From positions 1-17,478 of the forward strand of contig JAFSNU010000045.1 of the NCBI GenBank assembly GCA_017447325.1: a stretch of DNA of 17,478 bases, in the 5' to 3' direction. The position numbers and the translations under genes are program-made. Source of the stretch: Synergistaceae bacterium. Lineage in GTDB: Bacteria > Synergistota > Synergistia > Synergistales > Aminobacteriaceae. This document shows, piece after piece, positions 1-8,900 of this stretch. How positions within the stretch are numbered: position 1 is the stretch's first letter; each line of letters opens with the position of its first letter. A model generated the notes under the pieces. It had not been told where the DNA came from and did no database searches. It was given only the letters and a program-made list of their open reading frames with translations.

Positions 1-259
1 AATTTTTAAATTTAATTTTAATTTTGCGGGACGCGAGCAAGAAATTTTTAAATTTTAATTTTAAATTCGCGAGACGCGAGCAAGAAATTTTTAAAATTTA
101 ATTTTAATTTCGCAAGACGCAAGCATAATTAATTTTTAAATTTAATTTTAATTTTGCGGGACGCGAGCAAGAAATTTTTAAATTTTAAATTTAAATTCGC
201 GAGACGCGAGCAAGAATTTTTTAAATTTTAAATTTAAATTCGCAAGACGCGGCAAGAAA
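1..259. repeat. Tandem repeat array, six ~43 bp units in a ~130 bp higher-order repeat
   Basis: Each unit has about 26 bp of pure A/T (AAATTTTTAAATTTT-like) and a G/C-rich core close to CGCGAGACGCGAGCAAG. Cores begin at 26, 68, 111, 156, 198 and 241, a spacing of 42-45 bp. Bases 1-50 are identical to 131-180, and 1-86 differ from 131-216 at only one position, so a three-unit block was duplicated. The cleanest cores (68-78 and 198-208) can form a CGCG-AGA-CGCG mini-hairpin. The array is cut by the window edge, so its full length is unknown. No ORF is present. The function is not known. It could be a dispersed intergenic repeat family, a protein-binding array, or neutral satellite DNA. Confidence 0.9.
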
Positions 260-293
260 TTTTTAAATTTTAAATTTAATTTTTAAAATTTTG

Positions 294-306
294 TATAATG
301 TATAAT
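294..306 (+). promoter_or_regulatory. Probable -10 region(s) of the HMA gene
   Basis: Two TATAAT hexamers lie 7 bp apart (294-299 and 301-306), just after the repeat array and 24-30 bp before the ATG. The first is the better placed, since a start site near 306 leaves the ribosome binding site intact. No good -35 hexamer is visible: the expected position (271-276) reads TAAATT within A/T-only sequence. The array next to it may therefore matter for promoter activity. Confidence 0.55.
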
Positions 307-311
307 ATATA

Positions 312-321
312 AAGGAAGGAG
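312..321 (+). promoter_or_regulatory. Strong ribosome binding site
   Basis: AAGGAAGGAG lies 8 bp before the ATG at 330. It is a near-consensus Shine-Dalgarno sequence and fixes the start of the HMA gene. Confidence 0.8.
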
Positions 322-329
322 TTTGCAAG

Positions 330-548
330 ATGAGCAAGAAAATTTTACACGTTGAGGGCATGATGTGCAATAACTGCGCGAAGCACGTCCGCGAGGCATT
401 AGAGAAAGTCGACGGGGTCGCGAGCGTTGAAGTTGATTTAGCGGCCAAGACTGCAAGCGTGACGTTAAGCTCTGATGTTTCGGACGACGCATTAAAGAAC
501 GCCGTGTTAGAACAGGATTATGAAGTGACTGGAATAGACGCGGCTTAA
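330..548 (+). CDS. Heavy-metal-associated domain protein, CopZ-like copper chaperone
   Basis: A 72-aa protein that is a single HMA domain. The metal-binding motif M-x-C-x-x-C is at residues 11-16 (M11, C13, C16) in the first loop after the N-terminal strand, exactly where it lies in CopZ/Atx1 proteins and the N-terminal domains of copper ATPases. Family knowledge: such proteins bind Cu(I) through the two cysteines in the cytoplasm and hand it to a P-type ATPase or regulator. The length (about 70 aa) is typical of a free chaperone. No copper ATPase or CsoR/CopY regulator is in the window, so the partner is unseen. The gene has its own promoter and strong ribosome binding site, and ends convergently with rpoC at a shared hairpin. 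Binding of mercury or another soft metal cannot be excluded. Confidence 0.9.
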   Translation: MSKKILHVEGMMCNNCAKHVREALEKVDGVASVEVDLAAKTASVTLSSDVSDDALKNAVLEQDYEVTGIDAA

Positions 549-575
549 AATTTAAAATTTAATTAAGCAAATAAT

Positions 576-611
576 AACGCCCCGGGCTTATGGCTCAGGG
601 CGTTTATTTTT
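576..611. terminator. Bidirectional rho-independent terminator between the HMA gene and rpoC
   Basis: AACGCCC (576-582) pairs with GGGCGTT (598-604). After one C/A mismatch the stem continues with four more pairs (584-587 with 593-596) around the loop TTATG. A T-rich tail follows on the plus strand, and a less regular T-rich tail lies on the minus strand. It lies 28 bp after the HMA stop and about 30 bp after the rpoC stop, so it can serve both convergent genes. Confidence 0.85.
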
Positions 612-633
612 AATTTATTAATTTAAAATTAAA

Positions 634-3600
634 TTACGCTTTAAACACGTCGCCGATCGAGACATTAATCTTTTCGTCGCGCTTTGTGTATTTGCGTTTT
701 TTAACTTTGTGCTCTTTGGCTTTAGGTTCGCTCTCGGCAAAAGTTTCGCTCGCCACAGGAGATGCAGCAGGCTCGTCGCTTAAATCTATATTTAACGCGT
801 CCGCCTCGCTAGATACGCCCCTGAACGCCTCGGCTCCTGTTCCCGCAGGAACTAAATGGCCGATAATAACGTTCTCTTTCAGGCCGTGTAACGGGTCAAA
901 CTGTCCGCGCACTGCCGCTCTCGCCAATATCTGCGCAGTCTGCTGGAACGACGCCGCGCTCAAGAAGCTGTCGGTCGCAAGAGCAGCCTTAGTGATTCCG
1001 TGAATGAACGGATTAAACTCAGGACGCTTGCGTAACTTTCTCGCAAAAGTTATCGCCTGGTTAAGCGCCCGCGTCTCAACTTTCGAAGTCGTGTGCGGCC
1101 TAATCACTATCTCGCAGTTATTATTTCCGCTCAATAAATAATCTTTGTCGCTTAATCTCACGGCCAAGTCATGCGCGAGTTCTTTAATATCAAGCTCAAG
1201 ATTTATATTATTTAAATTCACGTCAAGAACAGTCTTGCTCTTTAAAGCCGAGTTTAAAAATTTCTCCAGCAATTCCTGACGCGTATTAAAGCCGTCTTGA
1301 GTTATCACAGCCGTGATGTCTCCGTCGGCGATCTTCTTTATTACATTGTCGTCAACCGACGGCGGCAAGTCCTCGCGGTTAATTTCAGAACCGTTAACGT
1401 CGATTGCGCCCTTTAAAGTATGCTCCCAGATGCCCGCAGAATTTCTAAGCATGTCGCTGAACTTTTCTTTCAAATTCATGCGCTCGATGCTGCGCCATAC
1501 TTTTATCTCGCCAACGTGATGAGCAGCTATTAAATCTATCTGCTCAGGCGTGAGCTGCGTATCGCGCCGCGCTAACACTTCGCCGTCTGATATAACATCT
1601 TCGGCCAGCCATTCTGACTTTGCCGTCTGCTCGAGTAAAGACCTGTTAAAGACTTTAACAATTTTAGGAGTTCCGGACGTGATTAATTTAATCTCGTCAG
1701 AGCCTAATATAGTTCCCGTCTCAAGTCTTCCGTTCTCGTTCTCGAAAGGCTCGGCCAGCTCTTGACCGGCTAATAATTTTCTAAACATACTCTTGCCGAT
1801 AGTCATCGTTATTTCGCCGCCGCCGTGCTCTTCAGATCTCAAAATTTTTACCGCTCCGAGAGCTTTGCCCGGCTCAAGCAAAATTTTTAACGCGTCCTCG
1901 TCAATCGGCCTGTTAATAAGCCCGTTTAATTCGTCCAAATCTTTATCGTTCGGGATGGACTTTAAAACATCTCCGGCCAACATCTCCATATCCTGAGCGA
2001 TAAAGTTTCTATTATCAGCGTCGATGCCGTCACGTATCGCCTCGACCTCGTCAAGCCAGACTATGTCGCCCGCAACAAACGACGTGTCGCCCTCTTCTTT
2101 AATCATAACTTTATTCAGCGGCGCAACTTTTCTTAATATAACTTCAATATGCTTGTTATTAATCGAAACGCCCTGAGAATGATAGACGTACTGAATTTCA
2201 TCGACTAACATGCGCTGAACTGCGTCAATGCCGCTCACTTCTAATAACTGCTGCGGCTCAATGCTGCCATCGCTGAGGCGCGTCATCTTCTCGACTCTGT
2301 CGCCCTCTTTCAAGCCCTCGCGTAACTCGTGAGCTGAAGTTATCGCATGGACTTTCTCAGTTCCGTCGTCGGCAGTGATAATTAACTTGCGTCTTCCGTC
2401 GCCGGGCATCTCTTTAATAATTCCGTCAACTCCGGCAAGCAAAGCAACCTTTCTCGGCCTTCTGACTTCGAATAACTGCTCAATCCTCGGCAGACCCTGA
2501 GTTATATCTTCCGACTGCTTAACTCCTCCAGTATGAAACGTTCTCATCGTGAGCTGCGTACCGGGCTCGCCTATCGACTGCGCAGCTACAACTCCGACAG
2601 CTTCTCCGATAGGCACTAAATCGCGCGAAGATAAGTCGTTGCCGTAGCACTTGCGGCAAACTCCGTGCTTTAATCCGCATGCTAACGGGCTGCGCACCCA
2701 GACCTCTTCGAAGCCGGCTTTTTCAATTTGCTTTGCTAAAGCTTCAGTGATAATTTCGCCTTTCTTAACTATCGGCTCAGTCTCGCCCGGGGCGGTTATG
2801 TCATTAAGAGCCGTGCGTCCTGCAATGCGCTTGCTTATGCCGATCATGACGCGGCCCTCTGACATCAGCGGCCTGATGCAGATGCCTTTATTAGTCCCGC
2901 AGTCCTCTTCTGTTATGATTAAATCCTGCGCAACGTCAACAAGCCTTCGCGTCAAGTATCCCGACTTTGCAGTTCTCAAAGCCGTATCGGCCAGTCCCTT
3001 ACGCGCTCCGTGAGTTGAGATAAAATACTCGAGCATGTTCATGCCCTCTCTAAAGTTTGCAGTTATAGGATAGTCGATAGTCTTACCGGTCGGGTCGGAC
3101 ATAAGGCCGCGAATGCCTGCCATCTGTCCCATCTGTCCTTTGCTTCCGCGCGCGCCCGAGTCAACCATCATGCGTACAGAGTTGCCGTGCTCCATGTGGC
3201 TCATGACGCTGTTAGCTATGCCGTCCGTAGCTTCGCCCCACATCTTGCCTTTCTGATCTAAATACTCATCATAAGTCAGCAAGCCCATTTCATAATTTTC
3301 TTTTGCCGCTGCGTCTTCGGCCTGAGTTTTTGCCGTGATCTCAGCTTTCTCCGGCGGAATTATTATTGCTTTAACTCCAAAGCTGATTCCGCTCTTGGCC
3401 GCCCAGTGATAGCCTAAAGACTTTATAGCGTCAAGCATCTCGACGACCTGCTCGCGTTTAATCTTGTCATAAGCGTCGTCAAGCAAGCTGCCGATTTGCC
3501 CCTTGCCAAGTTGCTGGTTCACGTATCTTAAATCGTCAACTACAACTCTATGATTAAAAATCGCGCGTCCCGCCGACGTCTCGACAAAAATAGTCGAGTT

Positions 3601-5877
3601 CTCCGGCGCGTCAACTTTTTCATAACTATCAACTATAACAGCCTCGCCGTTCGCTCCGAGATACTTGCGTCTGCCCTGAGGCCTGCGCTTCCAGCTCATA
3701 TCTTCTTTAAGCCACACGGCCGCGTTCACATGCACTGTATCATGATCAAACGCCGACATTAAATCCTCAATGCTCGAGAAGTGCATTCCCTCGCCCTTTA
3801 AGCCATAACGCATGTCAGTTAAATAATAAACGCCCAAAACTATATCCTGAGTCGGTGTGACGACAGGGCGGCCGCTCGCGGGGCTCAATAAATTATTTGC
3901 GCTCAGCATTAACAATCTTGCCTCGGCCTGAGCCTCGATGCTCAACGGCACGTGAACGGCCATTTGGTCGCCGTCGAAGTCAGCGTTAAACGCCGTGCAG
4001 ACCATCGGGTGAAGTCTAATAGCCTTGCCCTCCATTAACACCGGCTCGAATGCCTGAATGCCAAGTCTATGCAGCGTCGGCGCTCTGTTCAGCATAACGG
4101 GATGATCTTTTATTATTTCCTCTAATATTCCCCAGATCTCCTCGCGGCCCCGCTCAATAATTCTCTTCGCGCTCTTCACGTTCGGAGCTGTCCCGCTGTC
4201 AACAAGTCTTCTAATCACAAACGGCTTAAATAACTCTAACGCCATTTGCTTAGGCAGACCGCACTGATAAATTTTTAACTGCGGCCCTATGACTATGACA
4301 GAACGTCCTGAATAGTCAACGCGTTTTCCTAATAAATTTTGTCTAAATCTGCCTTTCTTTCCGCGCAGTAAATCAGTCAAGCTCTTCAACGGCCTGTTGC
4401 CCGCGCCTAATACAGCTTTAGAAACTCGGCCATTGTCGATTAACGCGTCAACGCATTCCTGCAGCATACGCTTTTCATTTCTAATAATAATCTCCGGCGC
4501 GTGCAGCTCCTGCAATTTCTTTAATCTATTATTTCGATTAATAACTCGTCTATATAAATCGTTCAAGTCAGACGTCGCGAAGCGTCCGCCGTCAAGCTGA
4601 ACCAACGGCCTTAAATCCGGCGGGATGACCGGCAGCACGTTTAATATCATGCTCTGCGGTCTGCTCTCGCTCTTTCTAAAGTCTTCAACGACCTGCAGAC
4701 GCTTTACATATTTATGTTTTGTCTGGCCTTTGCTCTCAGCTATTTTTTCTCTTAACTCATCAGCGAGTTCATCAAGATTAATTTTGTCGAGCATCGCCTG
4801 AACGCCTTCAGCTCCGATACCGGCCTCGAACTTATCATCATACTCTTCGCATAATTTTTTCTGACGCTCGTATATAACGGATTCGCCCGGCGTGAACGGC
4901 GAGTACCCTTTCTCGATTACAAGATGACAAGCGTCGTCAACGACCGTTCCAAGTCTCATGGCCTTAAATCTTTCAGGTGGATACTCGAGCTTGTACGTGT
5001 TATATTCGCTCTCAGAAATTACGTCGTTCTTGGCAAACGGCATACGCGAGGCTATAGCTCCAGTCACGATAAAAGCGTCCGAGCCGTTAATTTTTGCGCG
5101 TTCAAATACGTCATTGCCGCCGGCGAGCTCGATATACTCGTCAACTTTCGACACGGGTATAACGTCGCCGACTTTCATATCAAGCCCCTCGACCTCTTCA
5201 GTCAATGCAAAAGCCGGCTCTGCTTTAAAATTATCTGAGCCGTATTTAGATTTATAACTTCCGACCTGTGAACCCGAAATTAATTCACCGGCTGAGAACG
5301 GCGCTTCATCAACTACGTTCTCAATCATGTACGCCTCTTCAGCCCTAAAGCCGTTCGCGCTGTCATAGTGCATGTGAATTTCCATTTCACTTTCGCTGAT
5401 AACATCGCCGACTTTCACTAAATCAGGCCTGCTGCCCTGAGCCGTCACTTTCCAGAGCGTCTCTTTCTTGCGAGTGGGCGCAAACGATACGACTTTCTCC
5501 AAATCTTTCGTGCTTGCGCCTAATAATAAACTTAATCTTGACGGGATGCCGCGCAAGTACCAGATATGAACTACAGGCACAGCCAGCTCAATATGTCCCA
5601 TGCGCTCGCGCCGAACTCTATTATCAGTCACTTCAACGCCGCATCTGTCGCAGATAACGCCCTTAAACTTCGGCCCGCTGCGTTTATATTTTCCGCACGC
5701 GCATTCATAGCTCTTAGTCGGCCCGAAAATTCTTTCGCAGAACAGACCGTCCTTTTCAGGCCGCAAAGTCCTGTAGTTTATAGTCTCGGGCTTCTTGACC
5801 TCGCCGCTTGAGATCTCGCGGATGCGCTCCGGCGTCGCTAACTTTATACGAACTCCGATTATCTCTTTTCCTGCCAT
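634..5877 (-). CDS. rpoC: DNA-directed RNA polymerase subunit beta'
   Basis: Largest catalytic subunit of RNA polymerase, about 1747 aa from the chosen start. The N-terminal zinc site is C59, C61, C76, C79. The active-site NADFDGDQM has D633, D635 and D637 holding the catalytic magnesium. The bridge helix (about 920-985) and trigger loop (GEPGTQLTMRTFHTGG, 1103-1118) are canonical. The second zinc site is C993, C1067, C1074, C1077 with the E. coli spacing. E. coli and Bacillus beta' are roughly 1200-1400 aa; the excess here is two insertions, at about 155-332 and 1294-1619. The C-terminus (about 1687 onward) is an acidic then lysine-rich tail. Start choice: AGGGTG at 5888-5893 is 10 bp before the ATG at 5877 but only 1 bp before the in-frame ATG at 5886, so 5877 is preferred. 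It follows rpoB by a short gap and is surely cotranscribed with it. Confidence 0.97.
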   Translation of the reverse strand: MAGKEIIGVRIKLATPERIREISSGEVKKPETINYRTLRPEKDGLFCERIFGPTKSYECACGKYKRSGPKFKGVICDRCGVEVTDNRVRRERMGHIELAVPVVHIWYLRGIPSRLSLLLGASTKDLEKVVSFAPTRKKETLWKVTAQGSRPDLVKVGDVISESEMEIHMHYDSANGFRAEEAYMIENVVDEAPFSAGELISGSQVGSYKSKYGSDNFKAEPAFALTEEVEGLDMKVGDVIPVSKVDEYIELAGGNDVFERAKINGSDAFIVTGAIASRMPFAKNDVISESEYNTYKLEYPPERFKAMRLGTVVDDACHLVIEKGYSPFTPGESVIYERQKKLCEEYDDKFEAGIGAEGVQAMLDKINLDELADELREKIAESKGQTKHKYVKRLQVVEDFRKSESRPQSMILNVLPVIPPDLRPLVQLDGGRFATSDLNDLYRRVINRNNRLKKLQELHAPEIIIRNEKRMLQECVDALIDNGRVSKAVLGAGNRPLKSLTDLLRGKKGRFRQNLLGKRVDYSGRSVIVIGPQLKIYQCGLPKQMALELFKPFVIRRLVDSGTAPNVKSAKRIIERGREEIWGILEEIIKDHPVMLNRAPTLHRLGIQAFEPVLMEGKAIRLHPMVCTAFNADFDGDQMAVHVPLSIEAQAEARLLMLSANNLLSPASGRPVVTPTQDIVLGVYYLTDMRYGLKGEGMHFSSIEDLMSAFDHDTVHVNAAVWLKEDMSWKRRPQGRRKYLGANGEAVIVDSYEKVDAPENSTIFVETSAGRAIFNHRVVVDDLRYVNQQLGKGQIGSLLDDAYDKIKREQVVEMLDAIKSLGYHWAAKSGISFGVKAIIIPPEKAEITAKTQAEDAAAKENYEMGLLTYDEYLDQKGKMWGEATDGIANSVMSHMEHGNSVRMMVDSGARGSKGQMGQMAGIRGLMSDPTGKTIDYPITANFREGMNMLEYFISTHGARKGLADTALRTAKSGYLTRRLVDVAQDLIITEEDCGTNKGICIRPLMSEGRVMIGISKRIAGRTALNDITAPGETEPIVKKGEIITEALAKQIEKAGFEEVWVRSPLACGLKHGVCRKCYGNDLSSRDLVPIGEAVGVVAAQSIGEPGTQLTMRTFHTGGVKQSEDITQGLPRIEQLFEVRRPRKVALLAGVDGIIKEMPGDGRRKLIITADDGTEKVHAITSAHELREGLKEGDRVEKMTRLSDGSIEPQQLLEVSGIDAVQRMLVDEIQYVYHSQGVSINNKHIEVILRKVAPLNKVMIKEEGDTSFVAGDIVWLDEVEAIRDGIDADNRNFIAQDMEMLAGDVLKSIPNDKDLDELNGLINRPIDEDALKILLEPGKALGAVKILRSEEHGGGEITMTIGKSMFRKLLAGQELAEPFENENGRLETGTILGSDEIKLITSGTPKIVKVFNRSLLEQTAKSEWLAEDVISDGEVLARRDTQLTPEQIDLIAAHHVGEIKVWRSIERMNLKEKFSDMLRNSAGIWEHTLKGAIDVNGSEINREDLPPSVDDNVIKKIADGDITAVITQDGFNTRQELLEKFLNSALKSKTVLDVNLNNINLELDIKELAHDLAVRLSDKDYLLSGNNNCEIVIRPHTTSKVETRALNQAITFARKLRKRPEFNPFIHGITKAALATDSFLSAASFQQTAQILARAAVRGQFDPLHGLKENVIIGHLVPAGTGAEAFRGVSSEADALNIDLSDEPAASPVASETFAESEPKAKEHKVKKRKYTKRDEKINVSIGDVFKA
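1021..1998 (-). other. Beta' insertion 2: ~325 residues before the C-terminal conserved region
   Basis: Residues about 1294-1619 of RpoC. In E. coli the conserved segments around KHIEVI and GITKASLATESF are about 60-70 residues apart; here (KHIEVI and GITKAALATDSF) they are about 380 apart. Part of the insert, LTPEQIDLIAAHHVGEIKVW, resembles the G-x-x-[IL]-T-x-x-x-A-x-x-I-x-x-x-G-x-x-E-V-x-V-R element that lies just before the second zinc site of the same protein. This suggests that it too is built from sandwich-barrel-like modules. The boundaries are approximate. Confidence 0.7.
4882..5415 (-). other. Beta' insertion 1: four extra copies of a ~40-45 aa module
   Basis: Residues about 155-332 of RpoC. 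The segment reads as successive modules, each with a G-[DE]-[VL]-I-x-x-S/E core, a Y-rich stretch, then F-[KR/E]-A: near VGDVISESE, AGELISGSQ, VGDVIPVSK and KNDVISESE. They are followed by the native copy ending in YDDKFEAGIGAEGVQ. In Bacillus and E. coli the single native element (SEKEY/TEEQY... F-x-A-x-MGAEAI) occupies the same place. The insertion therefore looks like amplification of a module already present. Thermus is known to have a large insertion made of sandwich-barrel-hybrid-motif repeats in this part of beta'; this may be an equivalent. Confidence 0.75.
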
Positions 5878-5887
5878 TTTAGTCATG

Positions 5888-5893
5888 CACCCT
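5888..5893 (-). promoter_or_regulatory. rpoC ribosome binding site
   Basis: Reads AGGGTG on the minus strand in the 29-bp rpoB-rpoC gap. It is 10 bp from the ATG at 5877, a normal distance, and only 1 bp from the ATG at 5886. This is why the inner start is chosen. Confidence 0.6.
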
Positions 5894-5915
5894 ATTCAAT
5901 CTATTTCTATTAAAT

Positions 5916-8900
5916 CTAAATATCATCAAAATTATCATCTTCAGCATCAGCATTAGACCAGTCCTCGTCAGGATCGTCCAAGTCCTGAAAGCCTCCGGCT
6001 CTGCGCAGCTCTTCCTCGCTGACATTATCGGGCTCGTCATTGTCGAAGAAATCATCGTCGTCATCGAGCGACGGCGGCAAATTATCCTCGTCATCGTCGT
6101 CAAAAGGCTCAGGCGTAAGTATATCGCCCTCGGTCTGCGCGTAAATGCCTTTCTCCTCGTCCTCGTCGTACTTGACTTCGCCGATAGTATCGTCGTCGTA
6201 CTTGACTTCAACATCCAAGCCCAAGCCTTGCAGCTCTTTAATCAAAACTCTAAAGCTCTCAGGCACGCCCGGCTTGACTAAGCTTTCGCCTTTAACAATC
6301 TTTTCATAAGTCTTGTCGCGGCCTCGTATATCGTCAGACTTTACAGTCAGCATCTCCTGCAGGACATTAGCCGCGCCGTAGCCCTCAAGCGCCCAGACTT
6401 CCATCTCTCCAAAACGCTGACCGCCGAACTGAGCTTTGCCGCCCAAAGGCTGCTGAGTTATTAAGCTATAAGGCCCTGTTGATCTTGCGTGAATTTTGTC
6501 ATCGACCAAGTGAATTAATTTAAGCATGTACATGCAGCCGATCGTGACTTTCTTTTCCATAGGCTCGCCTGTTCTGCCGTCGCGCAAAACTATCATTCCG
6601 TCTTCCGTCAAGTCAGGATATTTAGTTTTCGCAAGCTCTTTCATGCCTTCAAATATCTCCGACTCCTGCGCTCCTTCAAAGACCGGCGTAGCAACATAGC
6701 GGCTGCTCTTCTCTTCTGCAACATGCCAGCCGTTATGCACAGCGACAAATCCCATGATCGTCTCTAAAACTTGGCCTAAATTCATTCGGCTGGGAACGCC
6801 TAACGGATTTAAAACAACGTCAACCGGCGTTCCGTCCGGCAAATAAGGCATGTCCTCAACCGGCAAAATACGGCTTACAACGCCCTTGTTTCCGTGACGT
6901 CCTGCCATCTTGTCTCCGACAGTAATTTTGCGCCACTGAGCCACATAGACTTTAACGTTCTTTAACACGCCCGCGCCTAAAGCTTCAGGATTTTCCGCGC
7001 GCGTCATCTGCTTTACTGCTACAACTTTGCCCCGTGAGCCATGAGGCAGCTTCAACGAGTTATCTCTAACTTCACGGGCTTTCTCGCCGAATATTGCACG
7101 TAATAATTTTTCTTCAGGGCTTTGATCTGACTCGCCCTTAGGCGTGACTTTGCCGACTAAAATATCTCCGGCGACGACTTCCGCTCCGACTCTGATTATT
7201 CCCGTGTCGTCAAGATTTTTCAACATGTCCTCGCCGACGTTGGGAATATCGCGCGTAACTTCTTCCGGTCCGAGCTTCGTCTCCCGCGCATCGATCTCAT
7301 ACTCTTCAATATGAATTGACGAGAATTTATCTTCTTTAACTAAATTTTCGCTTAATAATATAGCGTCCTCGAAATTATAGCCCTCCCACGGGACGAACGC
7401 GACCAAAACATTCTGGCCAAGCGCAAGCTCGCCGTTGTCTATAGCTTGCCCGTCGGCTATTATATCGCCCTGCTTCACCTGCTCGCCCTTTAAGACAAGC
7501 GGCCTTTGATGAATTATAGTTCCCTGATTAGATCTCCTGAACTTGATTAATTTATATTCATGTTCAAGATTCTTTGCATCTTTAATATATTTAATTTTAA
7601 TTCTCTCAGAATCAACGTACGAGATTTCGCCGTCTTCTTTCGCGATAATACAAGCGCCGGAGTCTTTAGCAATTCTATGCTCAATGCCCGTGCCTACGAC
7701 AGGAGCTTCCGGCAAAATTAACGGCACGGCCTGACGCTGCATGTTCGAACCCATAAGAGCTCTATTAGCGTCGTCATGCTCCAAGAACGGAATTAATGCA
7801 GTTGAAGACGAAACTATCTGCTTGGGCGAGACGTCCATATAATTTACCTGCTCGACCGGAATCGTCTCGATGTCATCGCCGTGACGCGTCGGGCATAAAT
7901 CTCCGGCCAAGCTCACACCGTCATCTTTAAGCGGCGTGTTCGCCATTGCGACATTATATTTATCTTCCTCGTCAGCCGACAAAAATTCTATTTTGTCAGT
8001 TAATTTGCCGTCGATAACACGTCTTCTCGGCGTGATTAAAAATCCGTACTCGTTTAATTTTGCATAAGTAGTTAAAGACGAGACAAGGCCGATATTAGGA
8101 CCTTCAGGCGTTTCAATCGGACACACGCGGCCATAGTGCGTATAATGCACGTCCCTTGCCTCAAATCCTGCGCGGTCTCTTGTCAAGCCGCCAGGGCCTA
8201 AAGCCGAGAGCCTGCGTCTGTGCGTGACTTCCGAAAGCGGGTTCGTCTGATCCATGAACTGGGACAGCTGCCCCGAGCCAAAAAATTCACGCAATGCTGC
8301 CGTGATAGGCCTTGCGTTCACTAAGTCGCGTCCTGAGGCTGTCTGCAAATTAGTCGTCGTCGTCATGCGCTCTCTAACAATGCGCTCCATTCGCAGCAAG
8401 CCAATTCTGACTTGATTCTGCAAAAGCTCGCCTATAGATCTAACACGTCTATTGCCCAAGTGGTCGATGTCGTCGCTCCTGCGTCCTTCGGCGAACATTA
8501 CAAACATCTCTTGCATAATAGCTATAATATCATCAAGCGTTAATAAATGCTGCTCTTCTGACACGTGAGTGCCCAAACGCTTATTTAACTTATAGCGTCC
8601 GACGCGGCCTAAAGTGTAACGCCGAGGCTCCATGAACATTGAGTGAAAATAATTTCTTGCGTTGTCAGCATGAGCCGGCTCGTTCGCGCGTAAAATTCTA
8701 AAGATCTCAAGCATAGCTTCAGACGGGCTTTGAGTAACTTCTTTGCGCATCGTCTGCGTCAAAGGCGTGTCCTCTGCAATTTCCATTCCGCCGCTTGGAT
8801 TTTGCTCTGATAATCTAACTAAAATATCGCGCGTCACAGGCTGGCCGCGCCCGATAATTAACTGACGGCCGTCAGCTCCGCCGTAAATATTTTCGCCCGC

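Noticed and set aside
1..259. CRISPR array
   Set aside because: Both the A/T arm and the G/C core are repeated, so there are no unique spacers; the block 1-86 recurs almost exactly at 131-216 and no cas gene is present. It is a tandem repeat.
4924..5257. Plus-strand ORFs of about 100 aa inside rpoC
   Set aside because: They lie antisense to a continuous, conserved rpoC frame, have no recognisable domain, and do not look like genes. The same holds for the other plus-strand ORFs inside rpoB and rpoC.
5879..6214. 111-aa minus-strand ORF overlapping the end of rpoB
   Set aside because: It is another frame of the acidic-tail coding sequence; its Thr/Arg/Ile-rich composition follows from the GAC/GAT/GAG triplets. 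RpoB in the main frame is continuous.
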